From the NCBI GenBank assembly GCA_032052615.1, contig DAMBWF010000002.1, positions 124,001-188,000 on the forward strand: DNA of 64,000 bases, in the 5' to 3' direction. The notes beneath the pieces were generated by a model that worked only from the letters and a program-made list of their open reading frames with translations, had not been told where the DNA came from and ran no database searches. The position numbers were made by a program, and so were the translations under genes. The stretch's first letter is position 1; each line of letters starts with the position of its first letter. The DNA is from Pseudomonas_T sp032052615 (GTDB taxonomy: Bacteria > Pseudomonadota > Gammaproteobacteria > Pseudomonadales > Pseudomonadaceae). This document shows, piece after piece, positions 10,566 through 18,557 of this stretch.

Positions 10566-11210
10566 TCAGGCGAACGCCTGGCGCAGGTCCGCCACGCGGG
10601 AGAAGAAGTATTCCGGCGCTTCCGCTTCCAATTCCTCGCGGCTGCCGTAGCCGTAGCCCACCGCCGCCGCGTGCAGGCCGTTGTGGCGGGCGCCGATCAG
10701 GTCGTGCTTGCGGTCGCCGATCATCAGGGTTTGGGCGGGGTCGAGGCGTTCCTCGTCCAGCAGGTGGCGGATCAGGTCGCGCTTGTCGGTGCGGGTGCCG
10801 TCCAGCTCGCTGCCGTAGATCACCTTGAAGTGACGGGCGAAGTCGAAGTGGCGAGCGATCTCCCGGGCGAACACCCAGGGCTTGGAGGTGGCGATGTACA
10901 GCGTGCGGCCCTGGCCTTCGAGCAGGGCCAGCAGTTCGGCGATGCCGTCGTAGACGGCGTTCTCGTACAGGCCGGTGACCTTGAAGCGCTCCCGGTAATA
11001 CTCCACCGCCCGCCAGGCGGTGGCCTCGTCGAAGCCATAGCTGTGCATGAACGCCTGCAGCAGGGGCGGGCCGATGAAGTGCTCGAGCCGGGCCAGGTCC
11101 GGCTCGTCGATCCCCAGCCGGCCGAGGGCGAACTGGATGGAACGGGTGATGCCCAGGCGCGGGTCGGTGAGGGTGCCGTCCAGGTCGAAGAGCAAGGTCT
11201 GGTAGTGCAT
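10566..11210 (-). CDS. HAD-family phosphatase, Gph-like
   Basis: This 214-residue haloacid-dehalogenase phosphatase has motif I LLFDLDGTLTDPR (nucleophile D9, acid D11), motif II in IATSKPW, motif III Lys in TDKRDLI and motif IV IGDRKHDLIGAR. The helical cap fits the subfamily IA of phosphoglycolate phosphatase and pyrophosphatase-like enzymes. The substrate is not predictable from sequence alone. The start ATG at 11210 gives the conserved MHYQTLLFDLDGT, and an upstream ATG at 11243 would add 11 residues. It is likely cytosolic and possibly cotranscribed with the membrane protein downstream. Confidence 0.85.
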   Translation of the reverse strand: MHYQTLLFDLDGTLTDPRLGITRSIQFALGRLGIDEPDLARLEHFIGPPLLQAFMHSYGFDEATAWRAVEYYRERFKVTGLYENAVYDGIAELLALLEGQGRTLYIATSKPWVFAREIARHFDFARHFKVIYGSELDGTRTDKRDLIRHLLDEERLDPAQTLMIGDRKHDLIGARHNGLHAAAVGYGYGSREELEAEAPEYFFSRVADLRQAFA

Positions 11211-11295
11211 GGCGGGCCCCGATGGGTGGGAAAGGGCCGACATGGTAGCGGCTTTTCCCGGGGGAGGGGCCGGGCGGGCGCGGCGCGGGCCGCCC

Positions 11296-11327
11296 GTGAA
11301 CCGCGATGGCGGCGCTTGCCGGTTCAC
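11296..11327. repeat. Inverted repeat upstream of NUDIX gene
   Basis: The 8-bp arms GTGAACCG and CGGTTCAC flank 16 bases in the divergent region between the HAD phosphatase and NUDIX genes. It could be an operator or an RNA hairpin in the NUDIX leader. No known regulator was matched. Confidence 0.35.
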
Positions 11328-11407
11328 GAAAGGCCGGGCCCCGGCTCGGCCCGCGAGCGGGTTCGAAGGCCTGCTAGGCTTGAACGTTTCACGCCGAGGA
11401 GACAGCC

Positions 11408-11839
11408 ATGAGCGCATTCAACGGCGCCAAGCTCGCCCTGCTGCTGGCGGACCGGGTGCTGGTCTATCGCCGCGACGACAAGGCGGGCATTCCCTTTCCC
11501 GATCACTGGGACCTGCCAGGTGGCGGGCGCGAGGGTGACGAGGACCCGGCCCAGTGCGCGCTGCGGGAGCTGGAGGAGGAATTCGCCCTGCGCCTGACGC
11601 CGGAGCGGCTGGTCTGGCAGCGCCGCTACGAAGGGGTACGGCCCCAGGCGTTGCCCAGCTACTTCCTGGTGGGCGACCTTACCCCCGACGAGGTGCGGGC
11701 GATCCGCTTCGGCGACGAGGGCCAGTACTGGATGCTGATGGCCATCGACGAATTCCTCGACCATCCCGCCGCCGTGCCCTACCTGAAGGCCCGGCTGCGG
11801 GACTACCTGGCCCGGCGCGGGTCCGTCGGGGAGGGCTAG
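11408..11839 (+). CDS. NUDIX hydrolase
   Basis: This 143-residue protein has a complete Nudix box within GGGREGDEDPAQCALRELEE, giving the metal-binding RELEEEF core. It would cleave a nucleoside-diphosphate-linked substrate, but the exact one is not predictable. Family members of this length include MutT-like and ADP-ribose-type enzymes. The LPGGG before the box and DHWDL are typical. The stop shares the bases CTAG with the stop of the convergent gamma-carbonic anhydrase gene. This intact gene is unrelated in detail to the decayed NUDIX gene at the left edge. Confidence 0.88.
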   Translation: MSAFNGAKLALLLADRVLVYRRDDKAGIPFPDHWDLPGGGREGDEDPAQCALRELEEEFALRLTPERLVWQRRYEGVRPQALPSYFLVGDLTPDEVRAIRFGDEGQYWMLMAIDEFLDHPAAVPYLKARLRDYLARRGSVGEG

Positions 11840-12378
11840 CGGTCGTACCCCTCGGCCAGGTGCAGGTCCTTGAGCTTCACGTAGTTGCCGGCGGTGTAGG
11901 CGAAGAAGGTGCGTTCCTGCTCGGTCAGGGGGCGGGCCTGCTTGACCGGGCTGCCGACATAGAGGAAGCCGCTCTCCAGGCGCTTGCCCGGCGGCACCAG
12001 GCTGCCGGCGCCGATGATCACCTCGTCTTCCACCACCGCGCCGTCCATGACGATGCTGCCCATGCCCACCAGGATGCGGTCGCCCAGGACGCAGCCGTGC
12101 AGGGTGACCCGGTGGCCGACGGTGACCTCGTCGCCGATAACCAGGGGAAAGCCGTCGGGGTTGAACGGGCCGGCATGGGTGATGTGCAGGACGCTGCCGT
12201 CCTGGATGCTGGTGCGCGCGCCGACGCGGATGCGCTGCATATCGCCGCGGATCACGGTGAGCGGCCACACCGAGCTGTCGTCGCCCAGGGCGACGTCGCC
12301 GATGACCACGGCGCTGGTGTCGACGAACACCCGTTCGCTGAGGGTGGGGGCGAGGCCCCGGTAGGTTCGAATCGTCAC
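11836..12378 (-). CDS. Gamma-class carbonic anhydrase-like hexapeptide protein
   Basis: This 180-residue left-handed beta-helix protein belongs to the YrdA/CaiE/PaaY group. Zinc-ligand candidates H65 (SVLHITH), H89 (TVGHRV) and H94 (VTLHGC) are present, and IGxGS-type hexapeptide turns run through residues 25-140. It begins with GTG at 12378, which is preceded by a strong GAGAGGTGG. Other possible starts upstream belong to non-coding sequence antisense to prlC. Trimeric zinc enzymes of this family hydrate CO2, although activity of YrdA-like members is often low. The divergent neighbour is prlC. Confidence 0.88.
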   Translation of the reverse strand: MTIRTYRGLAPTLSERVFVDTSAVVIGDVALGDDSSVWPLTVIRGDMQRIRVGARTSIQDGSVLHITHAGPFNPDGFPLVIGDEVTVGHRVTLHGCVLGDRILVGMGSIVMDGAVVEDEVIIGAGSLVPPGKRLESGFLYVGSPVKQARPLTEQERTFFAYTAGNYVKLKDLHLAEGYDR

Positions 12379-12501
12379 GATAGCCACCTCTCGGGCTGCG
12401 GGAGCGGTCGATTCTAAATTAAGATGCGGCCCCCGCACGGTGTGAAAACCTCTCCGGGTTGTGGTCACACCCCTCATGTTCCGTTTTTCCAGGTGACTGC
12501 C

Positions 12502-14550
12502 GTGACTGCCAGCAACCCCCTTCTGCAAGACTTCGACCTGCCGCCCTACGAGGCCATCCGCCCCGAGCACGTGGAGCCGGCCATCCGCCAGATCCTCGAC
12601 GACAACCGCGCCGCCCTCGTCCCGCTGCTGGAGCGCCAGCGCGAGGCGCCGAGCTGGGACGGCCTGGTGCTGGCCCTCGATGAGATGGGCGCGCGCCTGG
12701 GCCAGGCCTGGAGCCCGGTGAGCCACCTCAACGCGGTGTGCAACGGCACGGAACTGCGCGCCGCCTACGAGGCCTGCCTGCCGCTGCTGTCGGAATACTG
12801 GACCGAGCTGGGGCAGAACCGCGCGCTGTTCCACGCCTACGAGGCCCTGGCCACCAGCCCCGCGGCGGCCGGCTTCGACGTGGCCCAGACGACCATCCTG
12901 GAGCACGCCCTGAGGGACTTCCGGCTGTCCGGCATCGACTTGCCGGAAGCCGAGCAGAAGCGCTACGGCGAGATCCAGATGAAGCTCTCCGAACTGACCA
13001 GCGCCTTCTCCAACCAGTTGCTGGATGCCACCCAAGCCTGGACCAAGCATGTGGTCGACGAGGCGGCCCTGGCCGGCCTGACCGATTCGGCCAAGGCGCA
13101 GATGAAGCAGGCCGCCGAGGCCAAGGGCCTGGACGGCTGGCTGATCACCCTGGAATTCCCCAGCTACTACGCGGTGATGACCTACGCCGACGACCGCGCC
13201 CTGCGCGAAGAGGTGTACGCCGCCTATTGCACTCGCGCCTCCGACCAGGGCCCGGACGCCGGCCGCTTCGACAACGGCCCGCTGATGGCGCAGATCCTCG
13301 ACCTGCGCCAGGAACTGGCCGAGCTGCTGGGCTTCGCCCATTACGCCGACCTCAGCCTGGCCACCAAGATGGCCGATTCCAGCGAGCAGGTGCTGAGCTT
13401 CCTGCGGGACCTGGCCGCGCGCAGCAAGCCCTTCGCCGAACAGGACCTGGCCGAGCTGCGCGCCTTCGCCGCCGAGCGCGGTTGCGCCGACCTGCAAAGC
13501 TGGGACATGGGCTACTACGGCGAGAAGCTGCGGGAGCAGCGCTACAGCATTTCCCAGGAGACCCTGCGCGCCTACTTCCCTGTCGACAAGGTGCTCGACG
13601 GGCTGTTCGCCCTCGTGCAGACGCTCTATGGCATCGAGATCGCCGAGCTGCGCGACTTCCCCCGCTGGCACCCGGACGTGCGCCTGTTCGAGATCCGCGA
13701 GGGGGGCGAGCATGTCGGGCGCTTCTACTTCGACCTCTACGCCCGCCCCAACAAGCGCGGCGGCGCCTGGATGGATGGCGCCCGGGACAAGCGCCGCACC
13801 GCCCGTGGCGAGCTGATCAGCCCGGTGGCCAACCTGGTGTGCAACTTCACCCCGCCGGTGGCGGGTCAGCCGGCGCTGCTCACCCACGACGAGGTCACCA
13901 CCCTGTTCCACGAGTTCGGCCACGGCCTGCACCATCTGCTGACGCGGGTCGAGCACGCCGGCGCCTCGGGCATCAATGGCGTGGCCTGGGACGCGGTGGA
14001 GCTGCCCAGCCAGTTCATGGAGAACTGGTGCTGGGAGCCCGAGGGTCTGTCGCTGATCTCCGGCCACTACCAGACCGGCGAGCCGCTGCCCCGGGACCTG
14101 CTGGACAAGATGCTGGCGGCGAAGAACTTCCAGTCCGGCCTGATGATGCTGCGCCAACTGGAGTTCTCCCTGTTCGACTTCGAATTGCACGCCACCCACG
14201 GTGATGGCCGTAGCGTGCTGGACGTGCTGGGGGCGATCCGCGACGAGGTCTCGGTGATGCCGCCGCCGGCCTACAACCGCTTCCCCAACAGCTTCGCCCA
14301 CATCTTCGCCGGCGGGTACGCGGCGGGCTACTACAGCTACAAGTGGGCCGAAGTGCTGTCCGCCGATGCCTTCTCCCGCTTCGAGGAGGAGGGCGTGCTC
14401 AACCCAGGGACCGGCCGCGCCTTCCGCGACGCCATCCTGGCCCGGGGCGGCTCCCAGGCGCCGATGGTGCTGTTCGTCGACTTCCGTGGCCGCGAGCCAC
14501 GCATCGACGCGCTGTTGCGCCACCTCGGCCTGAGCCAGGAGGCGGCATGA
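12502..14550 (+). CDS. prlC: Oligopeptidase A (M3 metallopeptidase)
   Basis: This 682-residue cytosolic peptidase has the M3 zinc motif HEFGHGLHH (H470, E471, H474), with the third ligand in the conserved VAWDAVELPSQFMENW. It degrades oligopeptides, including cleaved signal peptides. The start is the GTG at 12502, preceded by AGGTGA and giving the usual N-terminus NPLLQDFDLPPYEAIRPEH. A longer reading from 12424 would add 26 non-conserved residues. The next gene begins inside its stop codon (ATGA), so the two are coupled. That arrangement is common for prlC and the YheV-like gene in pseudomonads. Confidence 0.96.
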   Translation: MTASNPLLQDFDLPPYEAIRPEHVEPAIRQILDDNRAALVPLLERQREAPSWDGLVLALDEMGARLGQAWSPVSHLNAVCNGTELRAAYEACLPLLSEYWTELGQNRALFHAYEALATSPAAAGFDVAQTTILEHALRDFRLSGIDLPEAEQKRYGEIQMKLSELTSAFSNQLLDATQAWTKHVVDEAALAGLTDSAKAQMKQAAEAKGLDGWLITLEFPSYYAVMTYADDRALREEVYAAYCTRASDQGPDAGRFDNGPLMAQILDLRQELAELLGFAHYADLSLATKMADSSEQVLSFLRDLAARSKPFAEQDLAELRAFAAERGCADLQSWDMGYYGEKLREQRYSISQETLRAYFPVDKVLDGLFALVQTLYGIEIAELRDFPRWHPDVRLFEIREGGEHVGRFYFDLYARPNKRGGAWMDGARDKRRTARGELISPVANLVCNFTPPVAGQPALLTHDEVTTLFHEFGHGLHHLLTRVEHAGASGINGVAWDAVELPSQFMENWCWEPEGLSLISGHYQTGEPLPRDLLDKMLAAKNFQSGLMMLRQLEFSLFDFELHATHGDGRSVLDVLGAIRDEVSVMPPPAYNRFPNSFAHIFAGGYAAGYYSYKWAEVLSADAFSRFEEEGVLNPGTGRAFRDAILARGGSQAPMVLFVDFRGREPRIDALLRHLGLSQEAA

Positions 14551-14822
14551 ACGACGCGCCTTCCACTCCACCCAAGCGCTTCATCGCCGGCGCCGTGTGC
14601 CCGGCGTGCAGCGCCATGGACACCGTCCGCATGTGGAGCGTGGACGGCGTGCCGCACCGCGAGTGCGTGTCCTGCGGCTACGCCGATACCCTCAACGCCC
14701 AGGGCCAGTCGGTGCCCCGGGAATTGCCCACCCGGGTCAACGCCGCCACCCCCAAGGCGCCAGCCGACCCTGCCGTGCAGCCGGTGCAGTTCTTCCCCAA
14801 CCCGAAGCTGAAGAAGCCTTGA
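14547..14822 (+). CDS. YheV-like zinc-ribbon protein (DUF2387)
   Basis: This 91-residue protein has four cysteines arranged as a zinc ribbon: CPACSAMDTVRMW, then RECVSCGYAD. The N-terminus (KRFIAGAVCPAC) is the signature of the YheV family. In E. coli yheV lies far from prlC, but in Pseudomonas and relatives it sits directly after it. Here the ATG overlaps the prlC stop. The role is unknown, possibly nucleic-acid or protein binding through the ribbon. The tail is Pro/Lys rich and probably disordered. Confidence 0.87.
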   Translation: MNDAPSTPPKRFIAGAVCPACSAMDTVRMWSVDGVPHRECVSCGYADTLNAQGQSVPRELPTRVNAATPKAPADPAVQPVQFFPNPKLKKP

Positions 14823-14967
14823 GCCCGCGTTAGGACGGGCCGCCCAGGTCGGGCCGGCGCGCTCAGCCGGCCGCGCGGGAGGGTCGGTGCCCCGCCCGGC
14901 GCGCCAGGCATGGCCTCTGGTGGGTACCGGCGAGCGGCTCGAGGGCCGCCGCCGCCCGGCCGACGGG

Positions 14968-15720
14968 TCAGATTTTCACCGCGGCGTTGCCGCCGTCCGC
15001 CCACAGCGCCGAGCCGGCGACGAAGCTGGCCATGTCGCTGGCGAGGAATAGCGCCGCCTGGGCAATCTCGTCCGGCTCGGCGATCCGCTTCAGCGCATGC
15101 AGGCCAGCGGCCCATTCCCGTTGGGCGGCGTCGCCGGCCATGCCGGTGTCGGTGCCGCCGGGCAGCAGGGCGTTGGCGCGGATGCCCCGGGCCCCATAGT
15201 CAGCGGTGAGGCCCCGCACCAGACCCATCAGGCCGGCCTTGGCCGCCCCGTAGGCCGTCATGCCGGGCAGGCCGACGCTGTTGCCGACGAAGCTGCCGGT
15301 GAAGATCAGCGAGCCGCCGCCGCTGGCCAGCATCGCCGGTACCTGCGCCCGCGCGCCGAGGAACGCGGCGGTCAGGTTGACCGCCAGCACCTCCGACCAC
15401 TCCGCCAGGGAAATGCCTTCCAGGGGCTTCATGGCGCCCACCAGGCCGGCGTTGTTGAACGCGACGTGCAAGCCGCCGAACGCCCGTTGAGCGGCCTCCA
15501 CGGCGGCGCGATGAGTCTCTTCCCGGGTCACGTCCCCCGGCACGGCCAGGGCTTGGCCGCCCCGCGCCTCGATGTCGGCGACGAGCCGCTCCAGTGGCTC
15601 GCGCCGTCGCGCCACCAGCACGACGCGCGCGCCATTGGCCGCGAAGCGCTTCGCGGCGGCCATGCCAATGCCCGAGCTCGCCCCGGTGATCAGGGCCACT
15701 TTGTTCGTCAACAGGTCCAT
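14968..15720 (-). CDS. Short-chain dehydrogenase/reductase
   Basis: This 250-residue classical SDR has the cofactor motif TGASSGIG (residues 14-21), the structural NNAG, the catalytic Ser in FTGSFVGN and YGAAK as the active-site Tyr/Lys pair. An Arg-rich beta2 end (LVARRREPL) suggests NADPH preference. The substrate cannot be predicted. It stands alone between prlC/yheV and the dehydrogenase operon. The 296-base region upstream (15721-16016) shows nothing else, apart from promoters for this gene and the divergent operon. Confidence 0.88.
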   Translation of the reverse strand: MDLLTNKVALITGASSGIGMAAAKRFAANGARVVLVARRREPLERLVADIEARGGQALAVPGDVTREETHRAAVEAAQRAFGGLHVAFNNAGLVGAMKPLEGISLAEWSEVLAVNLTAAFLGARAQVPAMLASGGGSLIFTGSFVGNSVGLPGMTAYGAAKAGLMGLVRGLTADYGARGIRANALLPGGTDTGMAGDAAQREWAAGLHALKRIAEPDEIAQAALFLASDMASFVAGSALWADGGNAAVKI

Positions 15721-16016
15721 CGTCTCGTCTCCGCAGTGAAAGCCCGAGGGTAGGACGGCGCGCGCGTCCTGGCGTCCCGCTTCTTGCGCCCATTTTCCAG
15801 GGCGGCCCCGTCGCCGCGTTCCCCACGCCACCGGAGCGGCGTCCGCGGGACTCGCCCACCCGGATGGAAGGTGGGTTGAACCTCCCGCTTTCGCGTTCAG
15901 TCTCTAGCCAAGGCCGCCGTCTTCGCGGCGCCGGCCCCGGCTAGGGACAGCCTTGATAAACGCCGGAACGGCCCACGTTCCGCATCGACCGTGTTCGCCA
16001 GATAGGTAGTGCCCCC

Positions 16017-16760
16017 ATGTCAGCCGACGACATCCTCGACTCGCGGCGCAGTTTCCTGCGCAAATCCCTTACCCTGATCCCCGTGGTCACCGTGGCCGGC
16101 AGCGGGATCGGCCTGGGCGCCGCGGTGGCGGCGGACCCGGCTCCCGCCCCGGCGCGCCAGGGCGAGGCGCCCCGGGCGGGCGAGGCGTACCGGCCGGCGT
16201 TCTTCACCGAAGAGGAGTGGGCCTTCGTTGGCGCGGCGGTGGCGCGCCTGATCCCCGCCGACGACACCGGCCCCGGCGCCCTGGAGGCTGGCGTGCCGGA
16301 ATACATCGACCGGCAGATGACCACGCCCTACGCCACCGGGGCCAACTGGTACATGCAGGGGCCCTTCGTCACCGACGCGCCGGCCGAGTTCGGCTACCAG
16401 CTCAAGCTGGTGCCCCGGGACATCTACCGGCTGGGCATCGCCGCCGCCGACGACTGGTGCCGGCGCCAGCACGGCAAGCCGTTCGCCGAACTCGAACCGG
16501 CCACCCAGGACCAGGCGCTGACCCAGTTCGAAACGGGCAAGGCCGAGTTCGAGACGGTGCCGGCCAAGGTGTTCTTCTCCTACCTGCTGATCAACACCCG
16601 CGAAGGGTTCTTCTGCGACCCGATCCACGGCGGCAACAAGGGCCAGGTGGGCTGGAAACTGGTGAACTTCCCCGGCGCCCGCGCCGATTTCATGGACTGG
16701 GTCGAGCGGGGCGAGCATTACCCGATCCCCTCCGTGTCGATTCGCGGCGAGAGGGCCTGA
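16017..16760 (+). CDS. Gluconate 2-dehydrogenase-type small subunit (TAT-exported)
   Basis: This 247-residue protein begins with a twin-arginine signal (SRRSFLRKS, R10-R11) followed by a hydrophobic stretch and an AVA cleavage site. The mature part matches the gluconate 2-dehydrogenase subunit 3 family (FFTEEEWAFVGAAVARLIP, DDTGPGALEAGVPEYID). In periplasmic gluconate/2-ketogluconate/sorbitol dehydrogenases this subunit escorts the flavoprotein through the TAT system. It lies one base upstream of the flavoprotein gene, so the genes are cotranscribed. The exact sugar-acid substrate is not fixed by sequence. Confidence 0.9.
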   Translation: MSADDILDSRRSFLRKSLTLIPVVTVAGSGIGLGAAVAADPAPAPARQGEAPRAGEAYRPAFFTEEEWAFVGAAVARLIPADDTGPGALEAGVPEYIDRQMTTPYATGANWYMQGPFVTDAPAEFGYQLKLVPRDIYRLGIAAADDWCRRQHGKPFAELEPATQDQALTQFETGKAEFETVPAKVFFSYLLINTREGFFCDPIHGGNKGQVGWKLVNFPGARADFMDWVERGEHYPIPSVSIRGERA

Positions 16761-16761
16761 C

Positions 16762-18546
16762 ATGGCGAAGACGATGGACAAGGCCGACGTGGTGATCGTC
16801 GGGTTCGGCTGGACCGGAGCGATCATGGCCAAGGAGCTCACCGAGGCCGGGCTGCGGGTGGTGGCGCTGGAGCGCGGGCCGATGCGCGACACCTACCCCG
16901 ACGGCTCCTACCCCCAGGTGATCGACGAACTCACCTACAGCATCCGCAAGAAGCTCTTCCAGGATCTGTCCCGGGAAACCGTGACCATCCGTCACGGCCT
17001 GAACGACGTGGCGCTGCCCAACCGCCAGCTCGGCGCCTTCCTGCCTGGCGACGGGGTCGGCGGCGCCGGCCTGCACTGGTCCGGGGTGCACTTTCGCGTC
17101 GACCCGGTGGAGCTGCGCCTGCGCAGTCACTATGAGGAGCGCTACGGCAAGCGCTTCATCCCCGAGGGCATGACCATCCAGGACTTCGGGGTCAGCTACG
17201 AGGAACTGGAGCCGTACTTCGATTTCGCCGAGAAGGTCTTCGGCACCTCCGGGCAGGCCTGGACCGTGAGGGGCGAGAAGGTGGGCGAGGGCAAGGGCGG
17301 CAACCCGTTCTCCCCGGATCGCTCCGACCACTTCCCGCTGCCGTCCCAGAAGAACACCTACTCCGCCCAACTGTTCCAGAAAGCGGCCTTGGAGGTGGGC
17401 TACCACCCCTACAACATGCCCTCGGCCAACACGTCCGGCCCCTACACCAATCCCTATGGGGTGCAGATGGGCCCGTGCAACTTCTGCGGCTTCTGCAGCG
17501 GCTACGTCTGCTACATGTACTCCAAGGCGTCGCCGAACCTGAACATCCTGCCGGCTCTGCGCCAGGCGCCAAACTTCGAGCTGCGGCCCAACTCCCACGT
17601 GCTGCGGGTGAACCTGGACGGCAGCCGTAGCCGCGCCACCGGCGTCACCTACGTGGACGCCCAGGGCCGCGAGGTGGAGCAACCGGCGGACATCGTCATC
17701 CTCGGCGCCTTCCAGTTCCACAACGTGCGGCTGATGCTGCTCTCCGGCATCGGCAAACCCTACGACCCGAAGACCGGCGAGGGCGTGGTGGGGCGCAACT
17801 TCGCCTACCAGAACATGGCCACCATCAAGGCGTATTTCGACAAGGACGTGCACACCAACCCGTTCATCGGCGCCGGCGGCAATGGCGTCGCGGTGGATGA
17901 CTTCAACGCCGACAACTTCGATCATGGGCCCCACGGCTTCGTCGGCGGCTCGCCGCTGTGGGTCAACCAGGCGGGCACCCGCCCGATCGGCGGCCTCTCC
18001 AACCCCCCCGGCACCCCGGCCTGGGGCAGCGCCTGGAAGCGGGCCAGCGCCGACTACTACACCCACCACCTGTCCATGGACGCCCATGGCGCCCACCAGT
18101 CCTACCGGGACAACTATCTGGACCTCGACCCCACCTACAAGGACGCCTACGGCCAGCCGCTGCTGCGCATGACCTTCGACTGGAAGGACAACGACATCCG
18201 CATGAACCAGTTCATGGTGGAGAAGATGCGCCGCCTGGCCGAGGCCATGAACCCCAAGGCCCTGGCGATCCTCGGCAAGCAGCCGGGGGACCGCTTCAAC
18301 ACCCAGACCTACCAGACCACCCACCTCAACGGCGGGGCGATCATGGGCAGCGACCCGAAGACCAGCGCGGTGAACCGCTACCTGCAGAGCTGGGACGTGC
18401 ACAACGTGTTCGTCCCCGGCGCCTCGGCCTTCCCCCAGGGGCTGGGCTACAACCCCACCGGGCTGGTGTCGGCGCTGGCCTACTGGTCGGCGCGGGCGAT
18501 CCGCGAGCAGTACCTGAAGAACCCCGGCCCGTTGGTGCAGGCATGA
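16762..18546 (+). CDS. Gluconate 2-dehydrogenase-type flavoprotein subunit (GMC)
   Basis: This 594-residue GMC oxidoreductase has the FAD dinucleotide motif VIVGFGWTG (G14, G16, G19). A Cys-rich segment (CNFCGFCSGYVC) may hold a cluster or disulfides, and the C-terminal GMC signature (NPTGLVSALAYW) is present. It oxidises a sugar acid or polyol in the periplasm and passes electrons to the cytochrome subunit. No signal peptide is visible, in keeping with export by hitchhiking on the TAT-bearing small subunit just upstream. In P. aeruginosa the orthologous trio is, as recalled, PA2264-PA2266. Confidence 0.92.
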   Translation: MAKTMDKADVVIVGFGWTGAIMAKELTEAGLRVVALERGPMRDTYPDGSYPQVIDELTYSIRKKLFQDLSRETVTIRHGLNDVALPNRQLGAFLPGDGVGGAGLHWSGVHFRVDPVELRLRSHYEERYGKRFIPEGMTIQDFGVSYEELEPYFDFAEKVFGTSGQAWTVRGEKVGEGKGGNPFSPDRSDHFPLPSQKNTYSAQLFQKAALEVGYHPYNMPSANTSGPYTNPYGVQMGPCNFCGFCSGYVCYMYSKASPNLNILPALRQAPNFELRPNSHVLRVNLDGSRSRATGVTYVDAQGREVEQPADIVILGAFQFHNVRLMLLSGIGKPYDPKTGEGVVGRNFAYQNMATIKAYFDKDVHTNPFIGAGGNGVAVDDFNADNFDHGPHGFVGGSPLWVNQAGTRPIGGLSNPPGTPAWGSAWKRASADYYTHHLSMDAHGAHQSYRDNYLDLDPTYKDAYGQPLLRMTFDWKDNDIRMNQFMVEKMRRLAEAMNPKALAILGKQPGDRFNTQTYQTTHLNGGAIMGSDPKTSAVNRYLQSWDVHNVFVPGASAFPQGLGYNPTGLVSALAYWSARAIREQYLKNPGPLVQA

Positions 18547-18557
18547 GGAGGCCGACC

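Noticed and set aside
12360..12382. GTAGGTTCGAATCGTCAC, reminiscent of a tRNA T-loop
   Set aside because: It lies at the start of the gamma-carbonic anhydrase gene, and no acceptor stem, anticodon arm or D-loop can be built around it.
11836..14571. A 911-codon open frame antisense to prlC
   Set aside because: Only the end at 11836-12378 encodes a real protein (gamma-carbonic anhydrase, GTG start). The remainder mirrors prlC codons and has no motif.
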